A program made the translations under genes and the position numbers. Below are positions 1 through 4,572 of a stretch of DNA of 5,310 bases, one piece after another (position 1 is the first letter of the stretch; each line of letters begins with the position of its first letter). The stretch covers positions 1 to 5,310 of the forward strand of contig CAZGSG010000392.1 of assembly GCA_964528095.1 (NCBI GenBank), read 5' to 3'. The DNA is from CAZGSG01 sp964528095. GTDB taxonomy: Bacteria > Bacteroidota > Bacteroidia > Chitinophagales > Chitinophagaceae. Under the pieces are notes generated by a model. That model saw only the letters and a program-made list of their open reading frames with translations, was not told the DNA's origin and ran no database searches.

Positions 1-839
1 TATATCTGGAAGAGTTAAAGGGAGATTCCAGCCATGTAACCTTTAAACTGATGCAAGCGATCAACTACTTGAAGTATGATACGCTGCGGAGCATCAGGAT
101 AGGACACCCCACCGAGTTGGATAAATTCTCGGATCTTATCGAGCGAATCCGGAAAGATATCGACACTGAAAATAAACCACTGGTCATTCAATTAATCCCA
201 CCACCTTTTTTTACCATTGACATACTGCTAAGCGACCGAAGCAATTTCAATCATCTCAGTTCAGGCGAACGCCAAAAAATATATATAATCAATTCTCTTG
301 TGTATCATCTTGTCAATCTCAATTCGGTCGCGGAGTTCAATAGCCTTAAACGCTATAACTATGTCAATATCATTTTCGATGAAACGGAGTTATATTTTCA
401 CCCTGAAATGCAGCGCACATTTATTTATTATCTTTTGGATTACCTAGGTAGGATGGAGTTGGATAATATTTTTGCCGTCAATCTCTGTTTCATTACCCAT
501 TCGCCTTTCCTGTTATCTGACATACCTCGGAACAATGTATTGTTCCTTGAAGGCAACGGCATGCCTGTAAGCCGTGACGCGAAGTACAAAACTTTCGGGG
601 CTAATATTCATGAACTACTCGCTGACAGTTTCTTCCTTGGATCAGGTCTTGTAGGAGAATACGCAAAAAATAAGATGCAGGAGGTCATTAATCACCTACA
701 TAATAGAAAAACGGAAAACCCCTTGACCAAAGAAGAAGTATCGGAGATCATCGCCCTGATAGGGGAGCCTTTTCTTCAACAACACCTCGATATGCTTTAC
801 CATGATAAATACCCTGAACCAGAAAAACAATCCCGATGA
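1..839 (+). CDS. AAA/ABC-type ATPase of a Septu (PtuA)-like pair, C-terminal part
   Basis: The reading frame is open from base 3, with no stop before the first ATG at 51, so this is the C-terminal 278 residues of a gene that starts left of the window. Visible motifs are an ABC signature LSSGE (255-269), a Walker B strand NIIFDE with the Asp/Glu pair at 378-383 followed by the D-loop-like TELYFHPE, and an H-loop strand CFITHSPF with its His at 498-500. The segment after it (FGANIHELL, then DSFFLGSG) resembles the C-terminal part of ATPases paired with HNH nucleases. Walker A lies outside the window. In Septu and in some retrons such an ATPase acts as sensor and regulator of the HNH partner; that role here is inferred from the neighbour. 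The stop overlaps the next start as ATGA, so the two are almost certainly translated together. No Toprim domain follows, which argues against an OLD nuclease. Confidence 0.88.
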   Translation, partial: YLEELKGDSSHVTFKLMQAINYLKYDTLRSIRIGHPTELDKFSDLIERIRKDIDTENKPLVIQLIPPPFFTIDILLSDRSNFNHLSSGERQKIYIINSLVYHLVNLNSVAEFNSLKRYNYVNIIFDETELYFHPEMQRTFIYYLLDYLGRMELDNIFAVNLCFITHSPFLLSDIPRNNVLFLEGNGMPVSRDAKYKTFGANIHELLADSFFLGSGLVGEYAKNKMQEVINHLHNRKTENPLTKEEVSEIIALIGEPFLQQHLDMLYHDKYPEPEKQSR

Positions 840-1780
840 TCGGAATTACCAATAATATCAGTCTAGCACAGCAACACGCGAGGCAGGTTGTGCCTGTTTT
901 AGAAGAGCGAATCGAAAGAGTCCTGAACAAGGGAACCATCAAATACAAAAAAAATACTTATAAGGTTACTCCTGAACTGGAGAAATATCTTATAGCAATG
1001 TCAAAAACTTTAGGTCTTGAAAAATTAGTATTATGTCCTCCAAGCATGCTAAAAAAAAGGATTGCCGATCTCAGATCTAGGCACCCAAATTTCCTAAATA
1101 CAAATCATGCGTCCAGCAAAATTCTTTATAACATCTTTATTTCCGGTTGTTATGACGACCCTCGGTTTGACAAGACTTCGTTTATTTCTAATATCAAAAT
1201 TGATACTTGTCCTTATTGCAACCGAACTTACACTTATGTCATTGGCAAAAGAGGCAGTGTGAAACCCGAAATCGATCATTTCTATGATAAAATCAGATAC
1301 CCATTCCTTGGAGTGTCTTACTATAACCTTATTCCCAGTTGCGGGACCTGTAATGGGAGATATTGCAAATGGAAAAGCGACGCAGATGTCATGAATCTGA
1401 AAAACCCTTATCTAATCGACCCAGGAGAATTCAGGTTTGATTTCAAAATACAGAAGATAGACTATATGAACCCCTTAATGGATAAAACTAGTGTCAGCAT
1501 TTCGATATCCACAGCCCTGACAGATCATGTCACTGTATTTAAACTAGGTGATCTCTATGCTATGCATACTGATCACGTCCTTGAACTCATTATAAAATCC
1601 CAGCATGAATACTCCAAACGATTCAGAGAATACTTGAAAGCTTACCGCTATTTAAAGTTCAGCGATACAGAACTCGACCGTATGATTCTGGGAAATTATT
1701 CACTGCCGAGTGAAATTCATCTGCGGCCGCTCGCGAAGATGTACCAAGATATCGGCAGGAAGTTAGGCCTTATCAAATAG
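836..1780 (+). CDS. HNH endonuclease, Septu PtuB / retron-associated type
   Basis: This 314-residue protein starts at the ATG inside the ATGA overlap with the ATPase gene. It has a zinc-framed HNH core: CPYC at residues 125-128, EIDHF at 145-149 (the Asp-His of the motif), Asn164 in the YNLIPSC segment, and a second Cys pair at 169 and 172. A C-terminal HLRPLAK...DIGRKLG segment (about 296-312) also recalls this HNH group. The family cleaves nucleic acid using a beta-beta-alpha-metal fold. Together with the ATPase it is the expected effector of a two-gene Septu-like anti-phage system, or of a retron if a reverse transcriptase lies upstream. The first 120 residues are basic and have no motif I recognise. 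At 314 residues it is longer than the compact HNH proteins of about 220 residues in this group. Family assignment is strong; the defence role rests on context. Confidence 0.87.
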   Translation: MIGITNNISLAQQHARQVVPVLEERIERVLNKGTIKYKKNTYKVTPELEKYLIAMSKTLGLEKLVLCPPSMLKKRIADLRSRHPNFLNTNHASSKILYNIFISGCYDDPRFDKTSFISNIKIDTCPYCNRTYTYVIGKRGSVKPEIDHFYDKIRYPFLGVSYYNLIPSCGTCNGRYCKWKSDADVMNLKNPYLIDPGEFRFDFKIQKIDYMNPLMDKTSVSISISTALTDHVTVFKLGDLYAMHTDHVLELIIKSQHEYSKRFREYLKAYRYLKFSDTELDRMILGNYSLPSEIHLRPLAKMYQDIGRKLGLIK

Positions 1781-1868
1781 TGTTACAGGCATTTTTGATT
1801 ATCTTAGACTTATAATTATTTGTTGACAAAAACTCATGCAGTTAACGAACATTTTTTTCCTACTTCGT

Positions 1869-1876
1869 TATCTTTG
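1869..1876 (+). promoter_or_regulatory. candidate Bacteroidota promoter (-7 box TATCTTTG)
   Basis: TATCTTTG matches the TAnnTTTG -7 consensus of the Bacteroidota primary sigma factor, with the flanking context GTTATCTTTGCAG. No convincing TTTG-type -33 element is seen 17-21 bases upstream. A start near 1883 would give a transcript of about 200 bases ending at the hairpin at 2030-2081, with no gene inside. The six fixed bases are expected a few times by chance in a window this size, so this is only moderately supported. Confidence 0.4.
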
Positions 1877-1993
1877 CAGTGAAGTGAGATTGTCGTATGA
1901 TGGTGTTGTTTGAGGAGCGATAAAAAAGGGCATTTAGCATTTCAGGCTTTTGCACTAAATTGATTGTCAGATAATTAGGAAGAAACAGACGGG

Positions 1994-2008
1994 CCCGTCC
2001 GGTCCGCA
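1994..2008 (+). other. tRNA-Ser-like 3' end fragment, possible att site remnant
   Basis: The 15 bases read like a tRNA 3' end: CCCGT (T-stem 3' strand), CCGGTCC (acceptor 3' strand), G as discriminator and then CA. A G discriminator followed by CA fits serine tRNA genes of this phylum. The matching T-stem 5' strand ACGGG lies immediately before it (1989-1993) with the seven-base T loop missing, which makes GACGGGCCCGTC (1988-1999) a perfect palindrome. No complete tRNA can be built from the bases upstream. A strong hairpin terminator follows at 2030, as often seen behind tRNA genes. It may be the tRNA end left by integrase-mediated insertion; it could also be a chance GC-rich palindrome. Confidence 0.25.
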
Positions 2009-2029
2009 GGAACAATCCCAAAAGGAATT

Positions 2030-2081
2030 AAAAGATGAAAGCCTTACAAAGTCATTGACTGGTAAGGCTTTCATCTTTTTT
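2030..2081. terminator. strong bidirectional hairpin terminator
   Basis: A perfect 18-bp inverted repeat has arms at 2030-2047 and 2062-2079 and a 14-base loop that itself contains AGTCA/TGACT. It is followed by six T on the + strand (2076-2081, partly within the arm). On the - strand the same stem ends in TTTT, so it can stop transcripts from either side. A second, outer pairing GGAATTAAAA (2024-2033) with TTTTAATTCC (2089-2098) competes for four bases of the inner stem. It closes the + strand ATPase/HNH side and could also stop the - strand genes that come from the right. Confidence 0.8.
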
Positions 2082-2101
2082 GTACTCTTTTTAATTCCCT
2101 T

Positions 2102-2410
2102 CAACTTCAGTTAAGTAGTCTACGGTTTTATATTCATTGACAAATAAGCATTTTTATGGTGAGTTGCCTTTTGTCGGCCTTGTATTGACCTGAAGAATGA
2201 GCGTGACAAATCGGGCTTATACTCGTTTCATATTGGTCTTAAAATTGGAACGTTGCCCCCTATTATACTTTGGAGTTGAAGAAATATGCTTTCTTAGCTT
2301 TTGTTACAGGTAAAAGATGTAAATAAATTTTGCTGAATTCCAATATCGGTTTCTAAATGCTAAAACTATTTCAGATACAATGCAGGCAAACGGCTTGCTA
2401 TAGCTTTGTT
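2102..2410. other. intergenic stretch without a supported gene
   Basis: Roughly 310 AT-rich bases lie between the hairpin and the end of the yidD-like gene. All six frames are broken by frequent stops, and I recognise no RNA gene. A TAGCTTTG box occurs at 2401-2408 on the + strand, pointing into the antisense strand of the yidD-like gene, without a convincing -33 element. A short stem of the form GCAA/TTGC lies at 2384-2396 but is too weak to call a terminator for the - strand genes. Confidence 0.55.
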
Positions 2411-2638
2411 CTAGGGATTATCAACAAAAGGTCTGTTTGAGAATGGATGACAATCTCTGTACCTTTCTATTGTCATTTTTGCAGCTTTTAGAAAAGCATA
2501 CTTTTTAAAGGCGATGATCCCATAGTTTGAGCAACTCGGATGGTGCAGGCATTTTGAATACTTCCTTCTTTTTGTCTTTTGATAGACCTTGATAAGAAAT
2601 ATACAAAACCAATTCAGCAGTGTCATTATTAGTCTCAT
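2411..2638 (-). CDS. yidD: YidD-like membrane protein insertion efficiency factor
   Basis: This 75-residue protein has an N-terminal hydrophobic/amphipathic segment (LLNWFCIFLIKVYQ, about 7-20), a basic stretch (21-29), and the family core HHPSCSNY at 32-39. The helix after it ends in ERYRDCHPF (58-66). Cys30, Cys36 and Cys63 sit where the family has its conserved cysteines. YidD proteins are about 70-85 residues, lie at the inner face of the cytoplasmic membrane and assist YidC-dependent insertion. The usual neighbours (rpmH, rnpA, yidC) are absent, so this is a stand-alone, divergent copy: it lacks the usual CRF motif and the usual GYDPVP-type ending. It starts at ATG 2638-2636, overlapping the stop of the upstream gene as TAATG, so the two are probably translated as a unit. 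Function at a non-standard locus is uncertain. Confidence 0.82.
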   Translation of the reverse strand: MRLIMTLLNWFCIFLIKVYQKTKRRKYSKCLHHPSCSNYGIIAFKKYAFLKAAKMTIERYRDCHPFSNRPFVDNP

Positions 2639-3096
2639 TATTCTTTATGACTAAGCTCTGAGTATATTTTCCTGATCTCGTATCCTTTTTCTTTGGTCGG
2701 AATCGGAATAGCAATGGTACCTCCGGATGTGCTTATTCTTAATTGAAATATTTTTTTTGTATCGCAACCTTGTGATCCCTGTCCTTCAGACACTTCGATG
2801 AAAGAAATTTTTTCAAACGGTAAGTCTCCGTCTTTCTCTACAAAGGTCTCAGACTTTCCGTTTTCCGAAACCTTTGTTTTGTACATTACTCGCCTGTCTG
2901 TTAAAGCAAGCCAATAATCTTCATTTTTCCCGTTTGAACCGCAACCGCCGTTAAAGGCAATAAAAGAAAAGTAATAAACTATTTCTGTCGGCATAAGTTG
3001 GTTTGTTACATCGGCTGAAGTCCGGTTGCAATAGGTGTCAGTGTCATTGGTTGTTTGTTTTGATTGTCCAGATTGTCGCTGCCAGTTTCGCAGCAC
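2638..3096 (-). CDS. putative bacterial PH-like domain protein coupled to yidD
   Basis: The open frame gives 152 residues from a GTG at 3096-3094. The likely domain covers about residues 33-148: LMPTEIVYYFSF, then DYWLALTDRRVMYKTKV (60-76), LPFEKISFIEVSE (92-104) and an alternating LRISTSGGTIAIPIP strand pair (119-133) before a final helix. The LTDRRV-type turn and beta pattern resemble bacterial PH domains, which act as binding or scaffold modules; I see no catalytic motif. Two Cys-Gly turns (52-53 and 110-111) are notable. The start is unsure. Residues 1-30 look non-coding in composition, GTG starts are rare in this phylum, and an in-frame ATG at 2994-2992 gives a 118-residue alternative that would clip the domain's first turn. 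The stop overlaps the yidD-like start (TAATG), suggesting a joint membrane-related role. Confidence 0.7.
   Translation of the reverse strand: MLRNWQRQSGQSKQTTNDTDTYCNRTSADVTNQLMPTEIVYYFSFIAFNGGCGSNGKNEDYWLALTDRRVMYKTKVSENGKSETFVEKDGDLPFEKISFIEVSEGQGSQGCDTKKIFQLRISTSGGTIAIPIPTKEKGYEIRKIYSELSHKE
3009..3029. repeat. imperfect palindrome, possibly REP-like
   Basis: CATCGGCT and AGTCCGGTTG form an imperfect stem around a GA loop, with one wobble, one bulged C and degenerate ends. It resembles short intergenic palindromes of this phylum built on CGGGCT-GAAG-CCCG. It sits between the GTG and internal ATG candidates of the PH-like gene, which favours a non-coding reading of that segment. Only one copy is in the window, so repetition cannot be shown here. 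Confidence 0.22.
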
Positions 3097-3106
3097 GCGA
3101 CAGGCT

Positions 3107-3114
3107 CAAAACTA
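3107..3114 (-). promoter_or_regulatory. candidate -7 box for the PH-like/yidD unit
   Basis: On the - strand this reads TAGTTTTG, matching TAnnTTTG. Transcription would begin near 3100, just before the GTG at 3096. That would make the GTG almost leaderless and leaves the ATG at 2994 with a leader of about 100 bases. No TTTG lies at the usual -33 spacing, so confidence is low. Confidence 0.28.
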
Positions 3115-3247
3115 TTGGCAAGCAGGTGTAAATAATTACGGGAAACCGTTAAACCAAAAGAAAGATGCCTGGCGAAAAAAGCATTGAATCCTCTGCAGTA
3201 AGTCACAGATCCTGGTGTGCTGCGAATACAGGTAGTCCCGTCATCCA

Positions 3248-3468
3248 TCAATCGGAGGAATCCAGGTCGAACTTCTGGATCTGAGATTTCGTGATGATGA
3301 TCTTCCCTCCTCGTAGCTAATGTCTATAGTATGCCCAGCCCTAAAGCCCGAATCCCGCAGCCATTTGCCGCATAGCTGGATGATGGGGAAGAATTTGTAG
3401 GGGCCGCCCTGGCGTTCAAAGCCTTTGTTGCACACGGTGAGCTGTCTTTTTTTTGTATGAGTTTGCAT
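3248..3468 (-). pseudogene. symE: SymE-family type I toxin-like gene, frameshifted
   Basis: Starting at ATG 3468-3466, the frame encodes the SymE-like core: RQLTVCNKGF, then PIIQLCGKWLRDSGFRAG and TIDISYEEG, the AbrB-like fold seen in SymE toxins. After the Gly codon (3306-3304) the frame turns into a low-complexity Ser/Arg tail ending near 3241. In the frame one base over, the expected ending KIIITKSQIQKF...SSD runs to a TGA at 3250-3248. Restoring one A in GGAAG would rejoin them into a protein of 73 residues (80 from the TTG at 3489). E. coli SymE is an SOS-induced toxin controlled by an antisense RNA. Here control more likely comes from the divergent XRE regulator, since an operator-like region lies between them. 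An A8 run at 3454-3447 near the start is another slippage-prone site. The shift may be a real inactivation or a sequencing error. Confidence 0.75.
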
Positions 3469-3535
3469 AGGGATGTGTTTATGCAGCAAATCACGGTCAC
3501 CTAAGGTCCGTATCCTACATAGAAACCTTGTACTT

Positions 3536-3560
3536 TACGGTTTACCGTAGGTAACTTACC
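3536..3560. promoter_or_regulatory. double-palindrome operator between symE-like and XRE genes
   Basis: Two palindromes abut: TACGGT-TT-ACCGTA (3536-3549) and GGTAA-C-TTACC (3550-3560). TTACCGT also occurs twice as a direct repeat at 14-base spacing (3542-3548 and 3556-3562). This sits in the divergent gap upstream of both genes, just before the likely XRE promoter. It is the natural site for the XRE protein to bind and to repress itself and the SymE-like gene. Binding itself is inferred. Confidence 0.55.
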
Positions 3561-3564
3561 GTGT

Positions 3565-3593
3565 TTTGACTGTATTATTGCAGGATAATTTCT
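3565..3593 (+). promoter_or_regulatory. tentative promoter of the XRE regulator gene
   Basis: TTTG at 3565-3568 is separated by 17 bases from TAATTTCT at 3586-3593, a partial match to the TTTG/TAnnTTTG promoter of Bacteroidota. A start near 3600 would leave a leader of about 20 bases before the ATG at 3619. The palindromes at 3536-3560 lie directly upstream, close enough for a bound regulator to interfere. Confidence 0.3.
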
Positions 3594-3618
3594 GTACCTT
3601 TTCCCCAAACTTTTTCCT

Positions 3619-4020
3619 ATGCTACATACTACCAAAGTTGATCGCAAAGTACAAGAAGGCCGAAACGTAAAACGCTTCCGTGAGATGCTTGGCATAAAAC
3701 AGGATGCGCTGGCGGTTGAATTAGGTGATGACTGGAACCAGCAAAAGATCTTCCTCCTTGAACAGAAAGAAACGATTGATGCTCCGCGGCTGCAGCAAGT
3801 CTCTGCTGCATTGAAGATACCGGTGGAGGCGATACAGAATTTTGATGAGGAGCAGGCGGTGAATATTATCGCGAATACAGTTACCAATAATGATAACGCC
3901 GTAATGCATTCTTTGTATATTAATAATGCTACTATCAATCCCCTTGAAAAAATTATTGAGCTTCACGAAGACAAGATTGCTTTGATGGCGAGATTGGAGA
4001 GGTTGATACAGGGAGAATAG
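3619..4020 (+). CDS. XRE-family helix-turn-helix transcriptional regulator
   Basis: This 133-residue protein carries an N-terminal XRE/Cro-type HTH at about residues 14-75: GRNVKRFREMLGIKQDALA, DDWNQQKIFLLEQKE, and ALKIPVEAIQNF closing the five-helix bundle. It continues with EEQAVNIIANT and a polar Asn-rich linker (86-107), and ends in a short coiled coil (about 108-131, ending IALMARLERLIQGE) that probably dimerises it. Regulators with this layout are common in Bacteroidota next to SymE-like genes; that association is from memory. It is divergent from the SymE-like gene and separated by about 150 bases with two palindromes, so it likely acts as local repressor and autoregulator. The start fits well: a typical A/T-rich leader without Shine-Dalgarno, and the HTH begins 13 residues later. 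It has stayed open although its SymE-like neighbour is frameshifted. Confidence 0.88.
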   Translation: MLHTTKVDRKVQEGRNVKRFREMLGIKQDALAVELGDDWNQQKIFLLEQKETIDAPRLQQVSAALKIPVEAIQNFDEEQAVNIIANTVTNNDNAVMHSLYINNATINPLEKIIELHEDKIALMARLERLIQGE

Positions 4021-4065
4021 AGTTGTGTTAAACAAAAAGAAAGGAATAATTTGATATGAATATGC

Positions 4066-4078
4066 GGTATACTTTACC
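4066..4078. promoter_or_regulatory. GGTA-N5-TACC palindrome upstream of the kinase operon
   Basis: GGTATACTTTACC shares its half-sites with GGTAACTTACC in the SymE/XRE gap (3550-3560), though the spacer is five bases instead of three. It lies 39 bases before the ATG at 4117. TATACTTT within it (4068-4075) is a partial -7-like box with TTTG at 4050-4053. It may be a promoter overlapped by an operator; the spacing difference and short length keep confidence low. Confidence 0.25.
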
Positions 4079-4116
4079 ATAAATCCGATTGTTGCTTGCA
4101 TTAAAAACCAACCACC

Positions 4117-4572
4117 ATGACGTCACTATCATTTACTTTTACATCAAGCGCCTTTTACTATTCTGTCATAACAGGGACAAAAGCTGCTCCTGTTTTTCAT
4201 AGCAAAAACAAAATTACACTTCCAGCAAACTACAACATTCCAAGGACTGTTACGTGGTTTGAAGCTCAACTTGATTTGTTGTTGAATAACGTTAATCCCG
4301 ATTGTGTAACATATAAACTGACAATTAATAATGTTACTAACAATTATGTCAGTTCTGTGTATTATGGACAAGCCATTTTGAATTTATTGTGTGAAAAAAA
4401 GGGTTTGCAAATATCGCATGTATCCCCTTCTTCAATCGTTGCTAGCAAATTTAGTCAGCCAAAGCATACGAATCTTCATGATTATTTAGATAACACAATT
4501 GGAACACATCCACCGTATTGGGACAAGACAATGCGAGACACGACATTAATAGCCCTAATTCAACTACCATAA
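4117..4572 (+). CDS. unknown protein, possibly degenerate RuvC/RNase H fold, coupled to kinase
   Basis: I do not recognise this 151-residue protein with certainty. Its pattern recalls small RuvC-like proteins: a first beta strand (LSFTFTSSAFYYSVIT, 4-19), the segment WFEAQLDLLLNNVNPDCVTYKLTI (47-70) where RuvC-like proteins have helix-turn-strand, YYGQAILNLLCEKKGLQISHVSPSSI (82-107), and a last helix DTTLIALIQL (141-150). If the comparison holds, the metal ligands are mostly gone: no Asp in strand 1, Lys67 where a Glu is expected, and only Asp136/Asp141 near the end. It would then be a binding or sensing protein rather than a nuclease. No signal peptide or membrane helix is seen. Its stop overlaps the kinase start (TAATG), so the two form one unit. 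The gene is AT-rich. The ATG is preceded by an A-rich leader (ATTAAAAACC). Confidence 0.75.
   Translation: MTSLSFTFTSSAFYYSVITGTKAAPVFHSKNKITLPANYNIPRTVTWFEAQLDLLLNNVNPDCVTYKLTINNVTNNYVSSVYYGQAILNLLCEKKGLQISHVSPSSIVASKFSQPKHTNLHDYLDNTIGTHPPYWDKTMRDTTLIALIQLP

Larger units (their letters stand above)
1781..2029. other. non-coding stretch after the ATPase/HNH pair
   Basis: No open frame of useful length or protein-like composition is present on either strand. The stretch holds a T-rich segment (1851-1858), a -7-like box at 1869-1876, a weak stem with TTTAG/CTAAA arms around 1935-1957, and a short GC-rich island at 1988-2010 that stands out from its AT-rich surroundings. No hairpin with a T tract lies directly behind the HNH stop, so transcripts of the pair may run on to the strong hairpin at 2030-2081. 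Confidence 0.6.

Noticed and set aside
748..948. A 66-codon - strand open frame across the ATPase/HNH junction
   Set aside because: It is antisense to two well-supported genes and overlaps their ATGA junction.
1897..1923. A tiny open frame (eight codons from ATG ATG) after the -7 box at 1869
   Set aside because: It is too short to support, with no ribosome site or attenuator arrangement linking it to a downstream gene.
2010..2040. A resemblance of the AAAAGGAATTAAAAG segment to the end of a CRISPR repeat
   Set aside because: Only one copy is present, no spacer periodicity exists and no cas gene is seen; the bases are explained by the hairpin arms.
2401..2408. A TAGCTTTG -7-like box on the + strand at the end of the yidD-like gene
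   Set aside because: It has no -33 partner and no gene downstream on that strand; a few such matches are expected by chance in an AT-rich window.
3006..3251. An 81-codon open frame on the - strand overlapping the PH-like gene start and the SymE-like tail
   Set aside because: It overlaps better-supported genes in another frame, shows no domain, and its composition (many Cys, His, Phe and Arg) looks like translated intergenic DNA.
3447..3454. An A8 run (- strand) near the SymE-like start as a phase-variation switch
   Set aside because: Slippage there would change only the first few residues relative to the start and cannot repair the frameshift near 3304; noted in the gene entry only.
3501..4101. 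Long open frames on the - strand across the XRE gene
   Set aside because: They are antisense shadows of a clear XRE-family gene and have Cys/Ser-rich or low-complexity composition.
4144..4371. A 75-codon - strand open frame inside the unknown gene before the kinase
   Set aside because: The + strand frame is longer, is translationally coupled to the kinase and has a plausible fold; the reverse frame shows no motif.
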